This document shows, in pieces, positions 1-4,717 of a stretch of 6,431 nt of DNA (its first letter is position 1; the number at the start of each line of letters is the position of its first letter). The stretch lies in NCBI GenBank assembly GCA_003155465.1, contig PMCR01000525.1, positions 1-6,431 on the forward strand. The letters are read 5' to 3'. The stretch comes from Myxococcales bacterium (GTDB lineage Bacteria > Myxococcota > Polyangia > Fen-1088). Under the pieces are notes generated by a model that saw nothing but the letters and a program-made list of their open reading frames with translations, was not told the origin of the DNA and ran no database searches. The translations under genes and the position numbers were made by a program.

Positions 1-297
1 GGCGCCGAGCCCGCGCCCGAGGCCACCGTCTCCGAGGAGCAGCAGAAACTCAGCGAGAATTTGTGGAAGTCGGTGGACGATTTGGAGCTGTCGGTGCGCT
101 CGGCCAACTGCCTGCAGAACGCGAATATCCGCTGCATCGGCGAGTTGGTGCAGAAGACCGAATCGGAGATGCTGAAGACCAAGAACTTCGGGCGCAAGTC
201 GCTCAAGGAAATCAAGGAGATCTTGGCCGGAATGGGCCTATCCCTGGGCATGAAATTGGAAGGCTGGCCGGGAGACGGTCCGCCCAAGAAGGCCTGA
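1..297 (+). CDS. rpoA: RNA polymerase alpha subunit, C-terminal part (5' end outside window)
   Basis: The last 98 codons of the alpha subunit of DNA-directed RNA polymerase are visible, entering in frame at base 1 and ending at TGA 295-297. This is the alpha C-terminal domain, which contacts UP-element DNA and transcription activators. An acidic, Pro/Ala/Glu-rich linker (about the first 20 residues) leads into the domain, whose SVRSANCL helix carries the Arg and Asn that bind the DNA minor groove in the E. coli protein, followed by the helix-hairpin-helix segment [11 protein letters not shown] with its DNA-contacting Lys. The tail after MGLSLGMKL is short and ends GPPKKA. rplQ follows after 48 bases, the usual order at the end of the alpha ribosomal operon. 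The identification is firm; only the missing N-terminal dimerisation domain cannot be assessed. Confidence 0.97.
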   Translation, partial: GAEPAPEATVSEEQQKLSENLWKSVDDLELSVRSANCLQNANIRCIGELVQKTESEMLKTKNFGRKSLKEIKEILAGMGLSLGMKLEGWPGDGPPKKA

Positions 298-345
298 TCG
301 GGAAGGCCGACCCTCAGAGCCAAATCAACCAGTTGCTAGGCAAAC

Positions 346-993
346 ATGCGACATAGAAGAGCAGGACTGCACCTTTCTCGGACCCCAGCACACCGCAAGG
401 CTTTGTTTTCCAACCTTGTGGCAGCCCTTCTGACCTACGAACGCATCCGCACCACGGATGCCAAGGCCAAGGAGGTGCGCCGGCTCGCGGAGCGGGCCAT
501 CACATGGGCGCGTCGGCTTGGCCCCGTGCTGAGCAAGAAGCCCGAGAAGCGTACCGACGAGGAAAAGGCGCGTGTGGTTCATGCTATGCGCATGGCTTTG
601 CGGGCGATTCGTGACCGGCAAACCGTGCTCAAGCTGTTCGAGGAAATCGGACCTCGCTATCTGACCCGGCATGGGGGCTACACTCGAATCATGAAGCTGG
701 GGCCGCGCCCGGGGGATGCGGCGCCTATGTCGCTGCTCGAGCTGATCCCGGCGGAGGGTGCGACAGAGAAGCCCGAGTCAAAGCCAACCCAAGAGAAGGG
801 CAAGGCCAAGCCGAAGAAAGAATCGACTGAGAAGGGCAAGGCCGTGGAAGAGGCCGGCCGGCCGAGGAAAGCCGCGCCCAAGGCGGCGGCGCCCAAGGCC
901 GGGGTCAAGAGGGAGTCAGCGGCTCGAGGCGCCAAGCCGTCGGGCGCCACTGTCAGGCGGGCGCCTCGGGGCAAGCGGGGCGGGGGCGAGTAG
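346..993 (+). CDS. rplQ: 50S ribosomal protein L17 with insertion and long basic C-terminal tail
   Basis: L17 is a structural protein of the large ribosomal subunit near the exit tunnel. The 215-residue product opens with the family signature MRHRRAGLHL and continues with the HRKALFSNLVAALL helix, the RIRTTDAKAKEVRRL segment and the GGYTRIMKLGPRPGDAAPM block (residues 110-128), all diagnostic. Two things make it long for the family (usually about 115-140 residues). Residues about 54-98 are some 18 residues longer than the E. coli equivalent because of an inserted Lys/Glu-rich stretch (around KKPEKRTDEEKARVVH). Residues about 138-215 form a low-complexity tail rich in Lys, Ala, Pro and Arg, with repeats such as AAPKAAAPKA, resembling histone H1-like tails. 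The start is the ATG at 346 with a weak TAGG Shine-Dalgarno at 337-340. It is presumably co-transcribed with rpoA. Confidence 0.96.
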   Translation: MRHRRAGLHLSRTPAHRKALFSNLVAALLTYERIRTTDAKAKEVRRLAERAITWARRLGPVLSKKPEKRTDEEKARVVHAMRMALRAIRDRQTVLKLFEEIGPRYLTRHGGYTRIMKLGPRPGDAAPMSLLELIPAEGATEKPESKPTQEKGKAKPKKESTEKGKAVEEAGRPRKAAPKAAAPKAGVKRESAARGAKPSGATVRRAPRGKRGGGE

Positions 994-1013
994 GGCTGCC
1001 CGTGAGGGCGGCC
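994..1013 (+). terminator. Strong GNRA-capped hairpin directly after rplQ, likely operon end
   Basis: An 8-bp stem starts right after the rplQ stop codon: bases 994-1001 (GGCTGCCC) pair with 1006-1013 (GGGCGGCC), with one G-U wobble, closed by the loop GTGA, a GNRA-type tetraloop. Its position fits a terminator or a 3'-end stabiliser for the alpha operon. There is no T-run behind it, so it is not a textbook intrinsic terminator; in GC-rich genomes such hairpins may still mark transcript 3' ends. The pairing is seen directly; the function is inferred. Confidence 0.5.
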
Positions 1014-1066
1014 TAGCGGGTCGCGTGTGCGAGTGCGTGTTCGTGTGGGATACGCGGAAGGCGGAA

Positions 1067-1149
1067 AGCGTGGTGCGAGGGCGTGAGCGCTCCGGGTGGC
1101 GTGGGGCGCGCACGCGCACGCAAATCGCCCACGCAAACCGCACCACGCT
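1067..1149. repeat. Nested inverted repeat (cruciform or RNA hairpin)
   Basis: An outer perfect 11-bp inverted repeat pairs AGCGTGGTGCG at 1067-1077 with CGCACCACGCT at 1139-1149. Inside it, GCGTGGGGCG at 1099-1108 pairs with CGCCCACGC at 1126-1134 with one bulged G. The two stems share an axis, and the central loop is the alternating GC/CA tract. The pairing is read directly from the sequence. Whether it acts in DNA or in RNA, or results only from local base-composition bias, is not known. Confidence 0.5.
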
Positions 1150-1300
1150 GGTCGCTACCGCCCACGTTACCGCTCACCCCTGGGGGGCTTCGGGACGGAC
1201 AGCCCACCCTGCCCACACCTCGCGCTTCGCGCTCGCCCGTCGCGCTCACGCTGGCCAATCGGCACTGGACCGGAAGGCCGGCCGCGGGGGCCAGCCGCGC

Positions 1301-1320
1301 GAGCACAGTCAAGCACAGTG
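1301..1320. repeat. Tandem 10-bp-period direct repeat AGCACAGT
   Basis: AGCACAGT occurs at 1302-1309 and again at 1312-1319, exactly one helical turn apart (8 of 10 bases identical per unit). It lies about 65 bases upstream of the TTGACA element before the export operon, a position suited to an activator site. The repeat is seen; regulator binding is inference. Confidence 0.35.
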
Positions 1321-1341
1321 CCCTCGGTCTTGAAGAAGCGA

Positions 1342-1359
1342 GGACCCTCTCTCGGGTCC
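1342..1359 (+). other. Small hairpin upstream of the export operon
   Basis: GGACCC at 1342-1347 pairs with GGGTCC at 1354-1359 around the loop TCTCTC. No T-run follows, so it is not a convincing intrinsic terminator; it could be part of a terminator or leader structure, or be a chance pairing in GC-rich DNA. Confidence 0.3.
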
Positions 1360-1384
1360 GGGTGGGCTGGCCCCGATTCTGCGG

Positions 1385-1414
1385 TTGACATCGCAAGGTG
1401 GATGGCGGTAACAG
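1385..1414 (+). promoter_or_regulatory. Possible sigma70-type promoter for the export operon
   Basis: A perfect -35 consensus TTGACA sits at 1385-1390. With an 18-base spacer the candidate -10 is TAACAG at 1409-1414, which matches the consensus at only three of six positions. A start of transcription about 7 bases later would fall at or next to the fliO ATG, giving a nearly leaderless message. The -35 is clear, the -10 is weak, so this is a suggestion only. Confidence 0.3.
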
Positions 1415-1420
1415 GGCGGG

Positions 1421-1789
1421 ATGGGTGCGTCAGCGGCTGATCTGCCTGGCCTCGGTAGTTCCTTCGCCTTGTCGCTTGTGTCTCTGGCGGCGGTCTGCCT
1501 GTTGGCGTACGCAGCCCTGCGGTGGTTTTCTCGCCGTGGCGTTGGGGGCAGTGAGGGTCCTGTGCGCGTCGTGGCTCGCTGCTCGCTGGAACCTCGGCGA
1601 GCCGTCTATCTTTTGCAAGTGGCAGGTCGCTGCTTTCTGGTCGGGGTCGGAGATGGCCCAATGTCGATGCTGGCTGAGATCGATCCGGCGGCCGTGACCG
1701 GCGCGACTGGTGCCGCGGCGCTCGTCCAACAAGGCGGTCTGCGATTCGCTGATGTGCTGTCCCGGTTCCGGGGGAGGGCGAAGTCGTGA
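1421..1789 (+). CDS. fliO: FliO-like export apparatus assembly protein
   Basis: FliO is a small bitopic membrane protein that helps assemble or stabilise the FliP core of the flagellar export gate. This 122-residue protein has one transmembrane segment at about residues 14-33, followed by basic residues (RWFSRRG) and then a short cytoplasmic domain with the family pattern: VRVVARCSLEPRRAVYLLQV, then AGRCFLVGVGDGPMSMLAEI (residues 48-87). The position directly before sctR/fliP agrees with the usual fliO-fliP order. The start is ATG 1421; an in-frame TAA at 1409-1411 excludes an earlier start, and AGGG at 1413-1416 is a weak ribosome site. It overlaps the next gene by 4 bases (GTGA). FliO is normally missing from non-flagellar T3S systems, which makes its presence beside injectisome-like sctR notable. 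Similarity is modest because the family is poorly conserved. Confidence 0.82.
   Translation: MGASAADLPGLGSSFALSLVSLAAVCLLAYAALRWFSRRGVGGSEGPVRVVARCSLEPRRAVYLLQVAGRCFLVGVGDGPMSMLAEIDPAAVTGATGAAALVQQGGLRFADVLSRFRGRAKS
1773..1777 (+). promoter_or_regulatory. Shine-Dalgarno supporting the GTG start of sctR
   Basis: GGAGG lies 8 bases before GTG 1786, inside the end of fliO. It decides the GTG start, which has no ATG competitor nearby and overlaps the fliO stop. Confidence 0.7.
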
Positions 1790-2499
1790 ACTCGGTGCTG
1801 GTCGGGACGGCGGTAGCGATCGATGCTGGCCTCGCCTCGAGGCCACTCCTGCTCCTGGTCGTGATTGCTGCGCTTTCTTTGCTGCCGTTCGTTCTCTTGC
1901 TCATGACCAGCTTCGTGAAGATCGCGGTGGTTCTTTCGGTGCTGAAGAGCGCTCTTGGCACGCCCCAGATACCGCCTTCCCAGGTGGTAACCGGGGTGGC
2001 CCTCGTCCTCACCTTGTGCGTGATGGCCCCCACGGGCATGCGCATGTTCCAAGCGGTGGAGCCGCTCTTGGGTCAGGGCGCGGGGGCCGATCTGCTGAGC
2101 GGGCAAACCGCGGAGGCATTGACCGCCGCCACAGCCAAGGCCAAGGAACCCTTGCGCGAGTTCCTGCTCAAGAACGCCAGCGCCAGGGATCGGGCGGCCT
2201 TTCACCGTCTAGCCCTGCGCATGCGCACGGCGGAAGAACGGGCTGGGATCTCCGAGCGCGACTTCCTGATCGTGGTGCCCGCGTTTCTGACCTCCGAGCT
2301 GCGGCGCGCGTTCGAGATTGGGTTCTTGCTTTTTGTTCCCTTCCTGGTCGTCGACATGGTGATTGCCAACCTGCTCTTGGCGCTGGGCATGCACATGCTG
2401 TCGCCAACCACAGTGTCGCTGCCCTTCAAGCTGCTGCTCTTCGTGCTGGCTGACGGTTGGCAGCTCCTTCTGCGGGGCCTGGTGGAGTCGTATGTCTAG
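1786..2499 (+). CDS. sctR: Type III secretion export gate protein SctR (FliP family)
   Basis: SctR/FliP is the five-copy core of the inner-membrane export gate through which unfolded T3S substrates pass. The 237-residue product has a hydrophobic N-terminal helix (about residues 20-40), the hallmark block TSFVKIAVVLSVLKSALG (41-58), QIPPSQVVTGVALVLTLCVM (61-80), a periplasmic middle region (about 90-155), VVPAFLTSELRRAFEIGF (163-180), and the C-terminal signature LSPTTVSLPFKLLLFVLADG (205-224). All conserved family blocks are present and intact. TSFVKIAVV and SPTTVSLPFK resemble injectisome SctR more than flagellar FliP, where TSFTRI is usual; this is by eye. GTG start, overlapping fliO by 4 bases and sctS by 8. 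Family assignment is certain; the flagellar or injectisome subtype is not. Confidence 0.95.
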   Translation: MNSVLVGTAVAIDAGLASRPLLLLVVIAALSLLPFVLLLMTSFVKIAVVLSVLKSALGTPQIPPSQVVTGVALVLTLCVMAPTGMRMFQAVEPLLGQGAGADLLSGQTAEALTAATAKAKEPLREFLLKNASARDRAAFHRLALRMRTAEERAGISERDFLIVVPAFLTSELRRAFEIGFLLFVPFLVVDMVIANLLLALGMHMLSPTTVSLPFKLLLFVLADGWQLLLRGLVESYV

Positions 2500-2770
2500 T
2501 GCTCTGGGCAACGAGTTGATCTTGCGGGCGGTGCGCGAGGGCCTGCTGCTCATGATCTTGGTGTCGGCGCCACCGCTGCTCGCCAGCCTGGCTACCGGGC
2601 TCATCGTAGGCGTCCTGCAGGCCGCGACCCAGGTCCACGAGCACACCCTGGCGTTCGTGCCCAAACTGGTGGCGGTGACCCTCGTCTTGATTGCCATGGG
2701 TCCGCTTCTCGGCGCTCAGGTCTTGCGCTTCACCCAGGCGCTACTGCTGGCCATCCCAACCGTCCACTGA
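2492..2770 (+). CDS. sctS: Type III secretion export gate protein SctS (FliQ family)
   Basis: SctS/FliQ wraps around the SctR-SctT core as a four-copy helical hairpin. The 92-residue protein, of normal family length, has two transmembrane helices, about residues 17-42 (LLLMILVSAPPLLASLATG) and 57-78, joined by the conserved loop VLQAATQVHEHTLAFVPKLV (41-60); QAATQ and the Thr-x-x-Phe-x-Pro-Lys pattern are family hallmarks. The ATG at 2492 is chosen because it begins the conserved protein and is preceded by GGAG at 2484-2487; longer in-frame extensions are Cys/Trp-rich read-through of the sctR coding sequence. It overlaps sctR by 8 bases and the next gene by one base (TGATG), so translation is probably coupled. 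Confidence 0.93.
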   Translation: MSSALGNELILRAVREGLLLMILVSAPPLLASLATGLIVGVLQAATQVHEHTLAFVPKLVAVTLVLIAMGPLLGAQVLRFTQALLLAIPTVH

Positions 2771-3564
2771 TGGTCGCAATGCCCTTGCTGCCGGACAACT
2801 TCGAACCAACCCTGGTCGCCTTCGCCATGGGCGCGGCTCGCACCGTGCCGTTCGTCTGGCTGATTCCGGCCTTCGGAGGGCCGAACTTGCCTGCCCGGGT
2901 GAGGTTGGCATTGGGCTTGGCGCTGTCGGCCCTGTGTTTCCCGCTGGTTGCGGGCCGGGTTCCCTCGGGGGGACCTGTCCTCTGGGTGTTGCTCTCGCTG
3001 CGCGAGATTGGGGTGGGGCTGGTCATGGGTTTTGTGGCCGCATGTATGTTTCGCGCGGTTGAGGCGGCCGGGCGGCTGACAGACATCCTGCGTGGGGCGA
3101 ACCTGGCTGAAGCCATCGCGCCCGAGCAGGGCAGTCGCAGCAGCCCGCTTGGCGACCTGCTGCTGCTTCTGGCCGTGGTGATCTTCCTGGAGATGGGCGG
3201 CGCAGGCTACCTTGCCACGGCCCTGGCCCGCAGCTACGAGGCGGTGCCGATCGGGGCGCCGCCGGGCTCGGACGGCGTGCATGGGGCGGCCTTTCTGGTC
3301 ATCGCGGCGTCTGCCAAGTTGATCGAGGCCGCCATCGGGTTGGCGGCTCCCGCCGTGGTTGCGCTTCTTCTGGCAGACCTGATTCTGGGCGCCCTGGGCC
3401 GCGCCGTCCCACAGGTCCAGCTCTATTTCGTGGGCATGCCGGCCAAGGCATTGCTCGGCGTGGGCGCGATGTTGGCAGGGCTGGCGACGCTGGATTCCGC
3501 GCTGACCGTGGGGTTCCGCGGCTTCTTGGGGTTGCTGGAGAGGGCAGCGCAACTTGGACATTGA
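2770..3564 (+). CDS. sctT: Type III secretion export gate protein SctT (FliR family)
   Basis: SctT/FliR is the single-copy member that completes the SctR-S-T gate and contacts SctU. The 264-residue protein has the normal length and several transmembrane helices. Conserved segments in order are RTVPFVWLIPAFGGPNLPAR (24-43), the REIGVGLVMGFV helix (78-89), GRLTDILRGANLAEAIAPEQ (101-120) and the C-terminal signature that starts APAVVALLLADLILGALGR and continues to VPQVQLYFVGMPAK (193-226). The start at 2770 overlaps the sctS stop; no Shine-Dalgarno is visible, and ATG 2779 (MPLLPDN) is an equally good alternative. sctU follows after 11 bases. The family call is secure; the flagellar/injectisome subtype is not resolved. 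Confidence 0.93.
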   Translation: MVAMPLLPDNFEPTLVAFAMGAARTVPFVWLIPAFGGPNLPARVRLALGLALSALCFPLVAGRVPSGGPVLWVLLSLREIGVGLVMGFVAACMFRAVEAAGRLTDILRGANLAEAIAPEQGSRSSPLGDLLLLLAVVIFLEMGGAGYLATALARSYEAVPIGAPPGSDGVHGAAFLVIAASAKLIEAAIGLAAPAVVALLLADLILGALGRAVPQVQLYFVGMPAKALLGVGAMLAGLATLDSALTVGFRGFLGLLERAAQLGH

Positions 3565-3575
3565 CGGTCCGCCTG

Positions 3576-4637
3576 ATGGCTGAAAACACCGCCGCCTCCA
3601 AGACCGAAGAGCCGACCCAGCGGCGTCTGGCGGAGGCACGCCGCCGAGGCTCGATTGCCGTGAGCCGCGACCTGCAGTCCGCGCTGACTGGGCTCGCCCT
3701 TTGCGTCGCCCTGATTCTTGGCGGCCGGTCCTGGATAGGCGGACTGGTGGCCTATCTGCGCCTGGCCCTGGGTGACGCCGTTTCTCGCCCCAGCTTGGCG
3801 CCGGCCGGGCGCCAAGCTTTGCACGCGGCCCGAGACGGGTTGCTCTGGCCGCTCGGGGTGGCGGTGGTGGCAGCGCTCGCTGTCGGGCTCACCCAGACGC
3901 GCTGCCTTTTCTCTACCCACCCGTTCAGATTCGACATTGCGCGAGCCTTGCCATCGGCTAGGCGGTTGTTCGGGATTGAGGGGTTGGGCGAAATCGGCAA
4001 GGGTTTGCTGAAAGCCCTGGTGGTGGCCGCGCTGGCGTGGTGGATCCTGGCCCCAGCCATGTCGGACGTGGCCCAATTGACGGGCGCACCGGCGGGTTCA
4101 ACCCTGGCCGTGTTTGGGTTTCTCGGCGAAAGGCTAGGGCTGCGTCTGGCGGTGGCCGCAGCGGGGTTGGGAGTGGCGGACTATCTGTGGCAACGCCACC
4201 GGCACGCCAAGTCGCTGCGCATGAGCCGTGTGGAAGTCAAGCGCGAGCAAAAGGAGAGCGAAGGAGATCCTCTTCACAAGGCCGAGCGCCAGCGTCTACA
4301 TCGCGAGATCCTCGAGCAGCAGATGATCGACGACGTGCGCCGGGCCAAGCTGGTGGTGGTCGATGGTAGCCGCCTGGCCGTGGCGCTTCGCTACGACTTT
4401 GACCAGCCGGGCGCTCCGATGGTGGTGGCCAAGGGCGAGCGGCTGGTTGCTGCCATGATCAGAGACGTGGCACTGCAAGCCGTGGTGCCGGTCGTGGGCG
4501 ACGGGGCACTGGCCCAGTCGCTGCGCGAGGTGGAGGAAGGCAGCGAGATTCCCGAGGCAACCTTCGAGGCAGTGGCCAAGTTGCTGGCACGGCCTGACGA
4601 AAAATCGTTCGATCCTCGCCCAGATACGCTACGTTGA
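3576..4637 (+). CDS. sctU: Type III secretion switch protein SctU (FlhB family) lacking the NPTH cleavage motif
   Basis: SctU/FlhB sits on the export gate and, after cutting itself between the Asn and Pro of NPTH, switches substrate class. The 353-residue protein begins with the family start (MAEN, then KTEEPTQRRLAEARRRGSI), has four transmembrane segments at about 33-50, 89-105, 143-160 and 185-205, and then the cytoplasmic domain with MSRVEVKREQKESEGDP (216-232) and VVVAKGERLVAAMIRD (283-298). Flanking sequence is well conserved (VVV before, LAVALRYD after), but the site itself is DGSR (residues 263-266, bases 4362-4373) in place of NPTH. The only asparagine in the protein is residue 4. ATG 3576 is preferred over TTG 3561 because the family N-terminus starts there; no clear Shine-Dalgarno is seen. 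It is the last gene of the export cluster in view; SctV/FlhA does not follow. Confidence 0.93.
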   Translation: MAENTAASKTEEPTQRRLAEARRRGSIAVSRDLQSALTGLALCVALILGGRSWIGGLVAYLRLALGDAVSRPSLAPAGRQALHAARDGLLWPLGVAVVAALAVGLTQTRCLFSTHPFRFDIARALPSARRLFGIEGLGEIGKGLLKALVVAALAWWILAPAMSDVAQLTGAPAGSTLAVFGFLGERLGLRLAVAAAGLGVADYLWQRHRHAKSLRMSRVEVKREQKESEGDPLHKAERQRLHREILEQQMIDDVRRAKLVVVDGSRLAVALRYDFDQPGAPMVVAKGERLVAAMIRDVALQAVVPVVGDGALAQSLREVEEGSEIPEATFEAVAKLLARPDEKSFDPRPDTLR

Positions 4638-4647
4638 AGGGGCATGC

Positions 4648-4690
4648 GCCACGGCCACCTGTTTGCGCCTTCCCCCGGTGCCTCCGTGGC
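4648..4690 (+). repeat. Inverted repeat between sctU and glgC
   Basis: GCCACGG at 4648-4654 pairs perfectly with CCGTGGC at 4684-4690, and CACC at 4656-4659 can add four pairs with GGTG at 4677-4680 across a small internal loop. The structure fills most of the 80-base gap. It could end the export transcript (no T-run follows) or be a leader element of the glycogen genes. The function is unknown. Confidence 0.35.
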
Positions 4691-4706
4691 TGTCGTGAGC
4701 AGATGC

Positions 4707-4711
4707 AGGAG
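4707..4711 (+). promoter_or_regulatory. Shine-Dalgarno that fixes the glgC start
   Basis: AGGAG lies 6 bases before ATG 4718, the best ribosome site in the window. It supports ATG 4718 over in-frame ATGs at 4634 and 4703, whose extra residues do not match the family. Confidence 0.75.
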
Positions 4712-4717
4712 AATACG

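Larger units (their letters stand above)
994..1420. other. 427-base intergenic region with polarity switch and inverted repeats, no gene seen
   Basis: Between rplQ and the export operon I find no ORF with family signatures, a good ribosome site or the codon bias of the neighbours; open frames here are GC-rich chance frames. About 1010-1110 is rich in G and T on the + strand, about 1110-1260 in C and A. The stretch holds a nested inverted repeat (1067-1149), an alternating purine-pyrimidine tract (1106-1122), direct repeats CACGCAAA (1117-1124 and 1130-1137), several CGCGCT copies (about 1221-1246), a 10-bp-period repeat (1301-1320), further complementary segments (1261-1267 with 1316-1322; 1287-1296 with 1365-1374), a hairpin at 1342-1359 and a possible promoter just before the next gene. 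It probably contains the end of one operon and the control region of the next. Confidence 0.7.

Noticed and set aside
758..1333. Plus-strand open frame running from rplQ into the gap
   Set aside because: It is an Arg/Pro/Ala-rich alternate frame of the rplQ tail; the tail repeats explain its composition and no ribosome site precedes it.
994..1420. CRISPR array or tRNA in the intergenic region
   Set aside because: The repeats are short and irregular with no spacer-repeat regularity, and no cloverleaf-like arrangement was found.
1096..1440. Plus-strand open frame in the gap before fliO
   Set aside because: It has no ribosome site, no family features and a composition set by the local C/A bias, and it overlaps the fliO start.
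1167..2045. Long minus-strand open frame across the gap, fliO and the start of sctR
   Set aside because: It is antisense to genes with clear family signatures, its protein has no recognisable domain, and long antisense frames are expected in GC-rich DNA.
3561..3575. TTG start for sctU overlapping the sctT stop
   Set aside because: The family N-terminus begins at the ATG 3576 (MAEN, then KTEEPT); the five extra residues match nothing. The TTGA overlap is typical of coupled genes, so it cannot be wholly excluded.
2716..3639. Long minus-strand open frame opposite sctS and sctT
   Set aside because: It is a shadow of well-conserved sctT; its Gln/His/Arg-rich translation has no family features.
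4634..4717. Longer glgC start at ATG 4634
   Set aside because: The 28 extra residues are Pro/Cys/Arg-rich and absent from the family, they overlap the sctU stop, and AGGAG at 4707-4711 fits ATG 4718.
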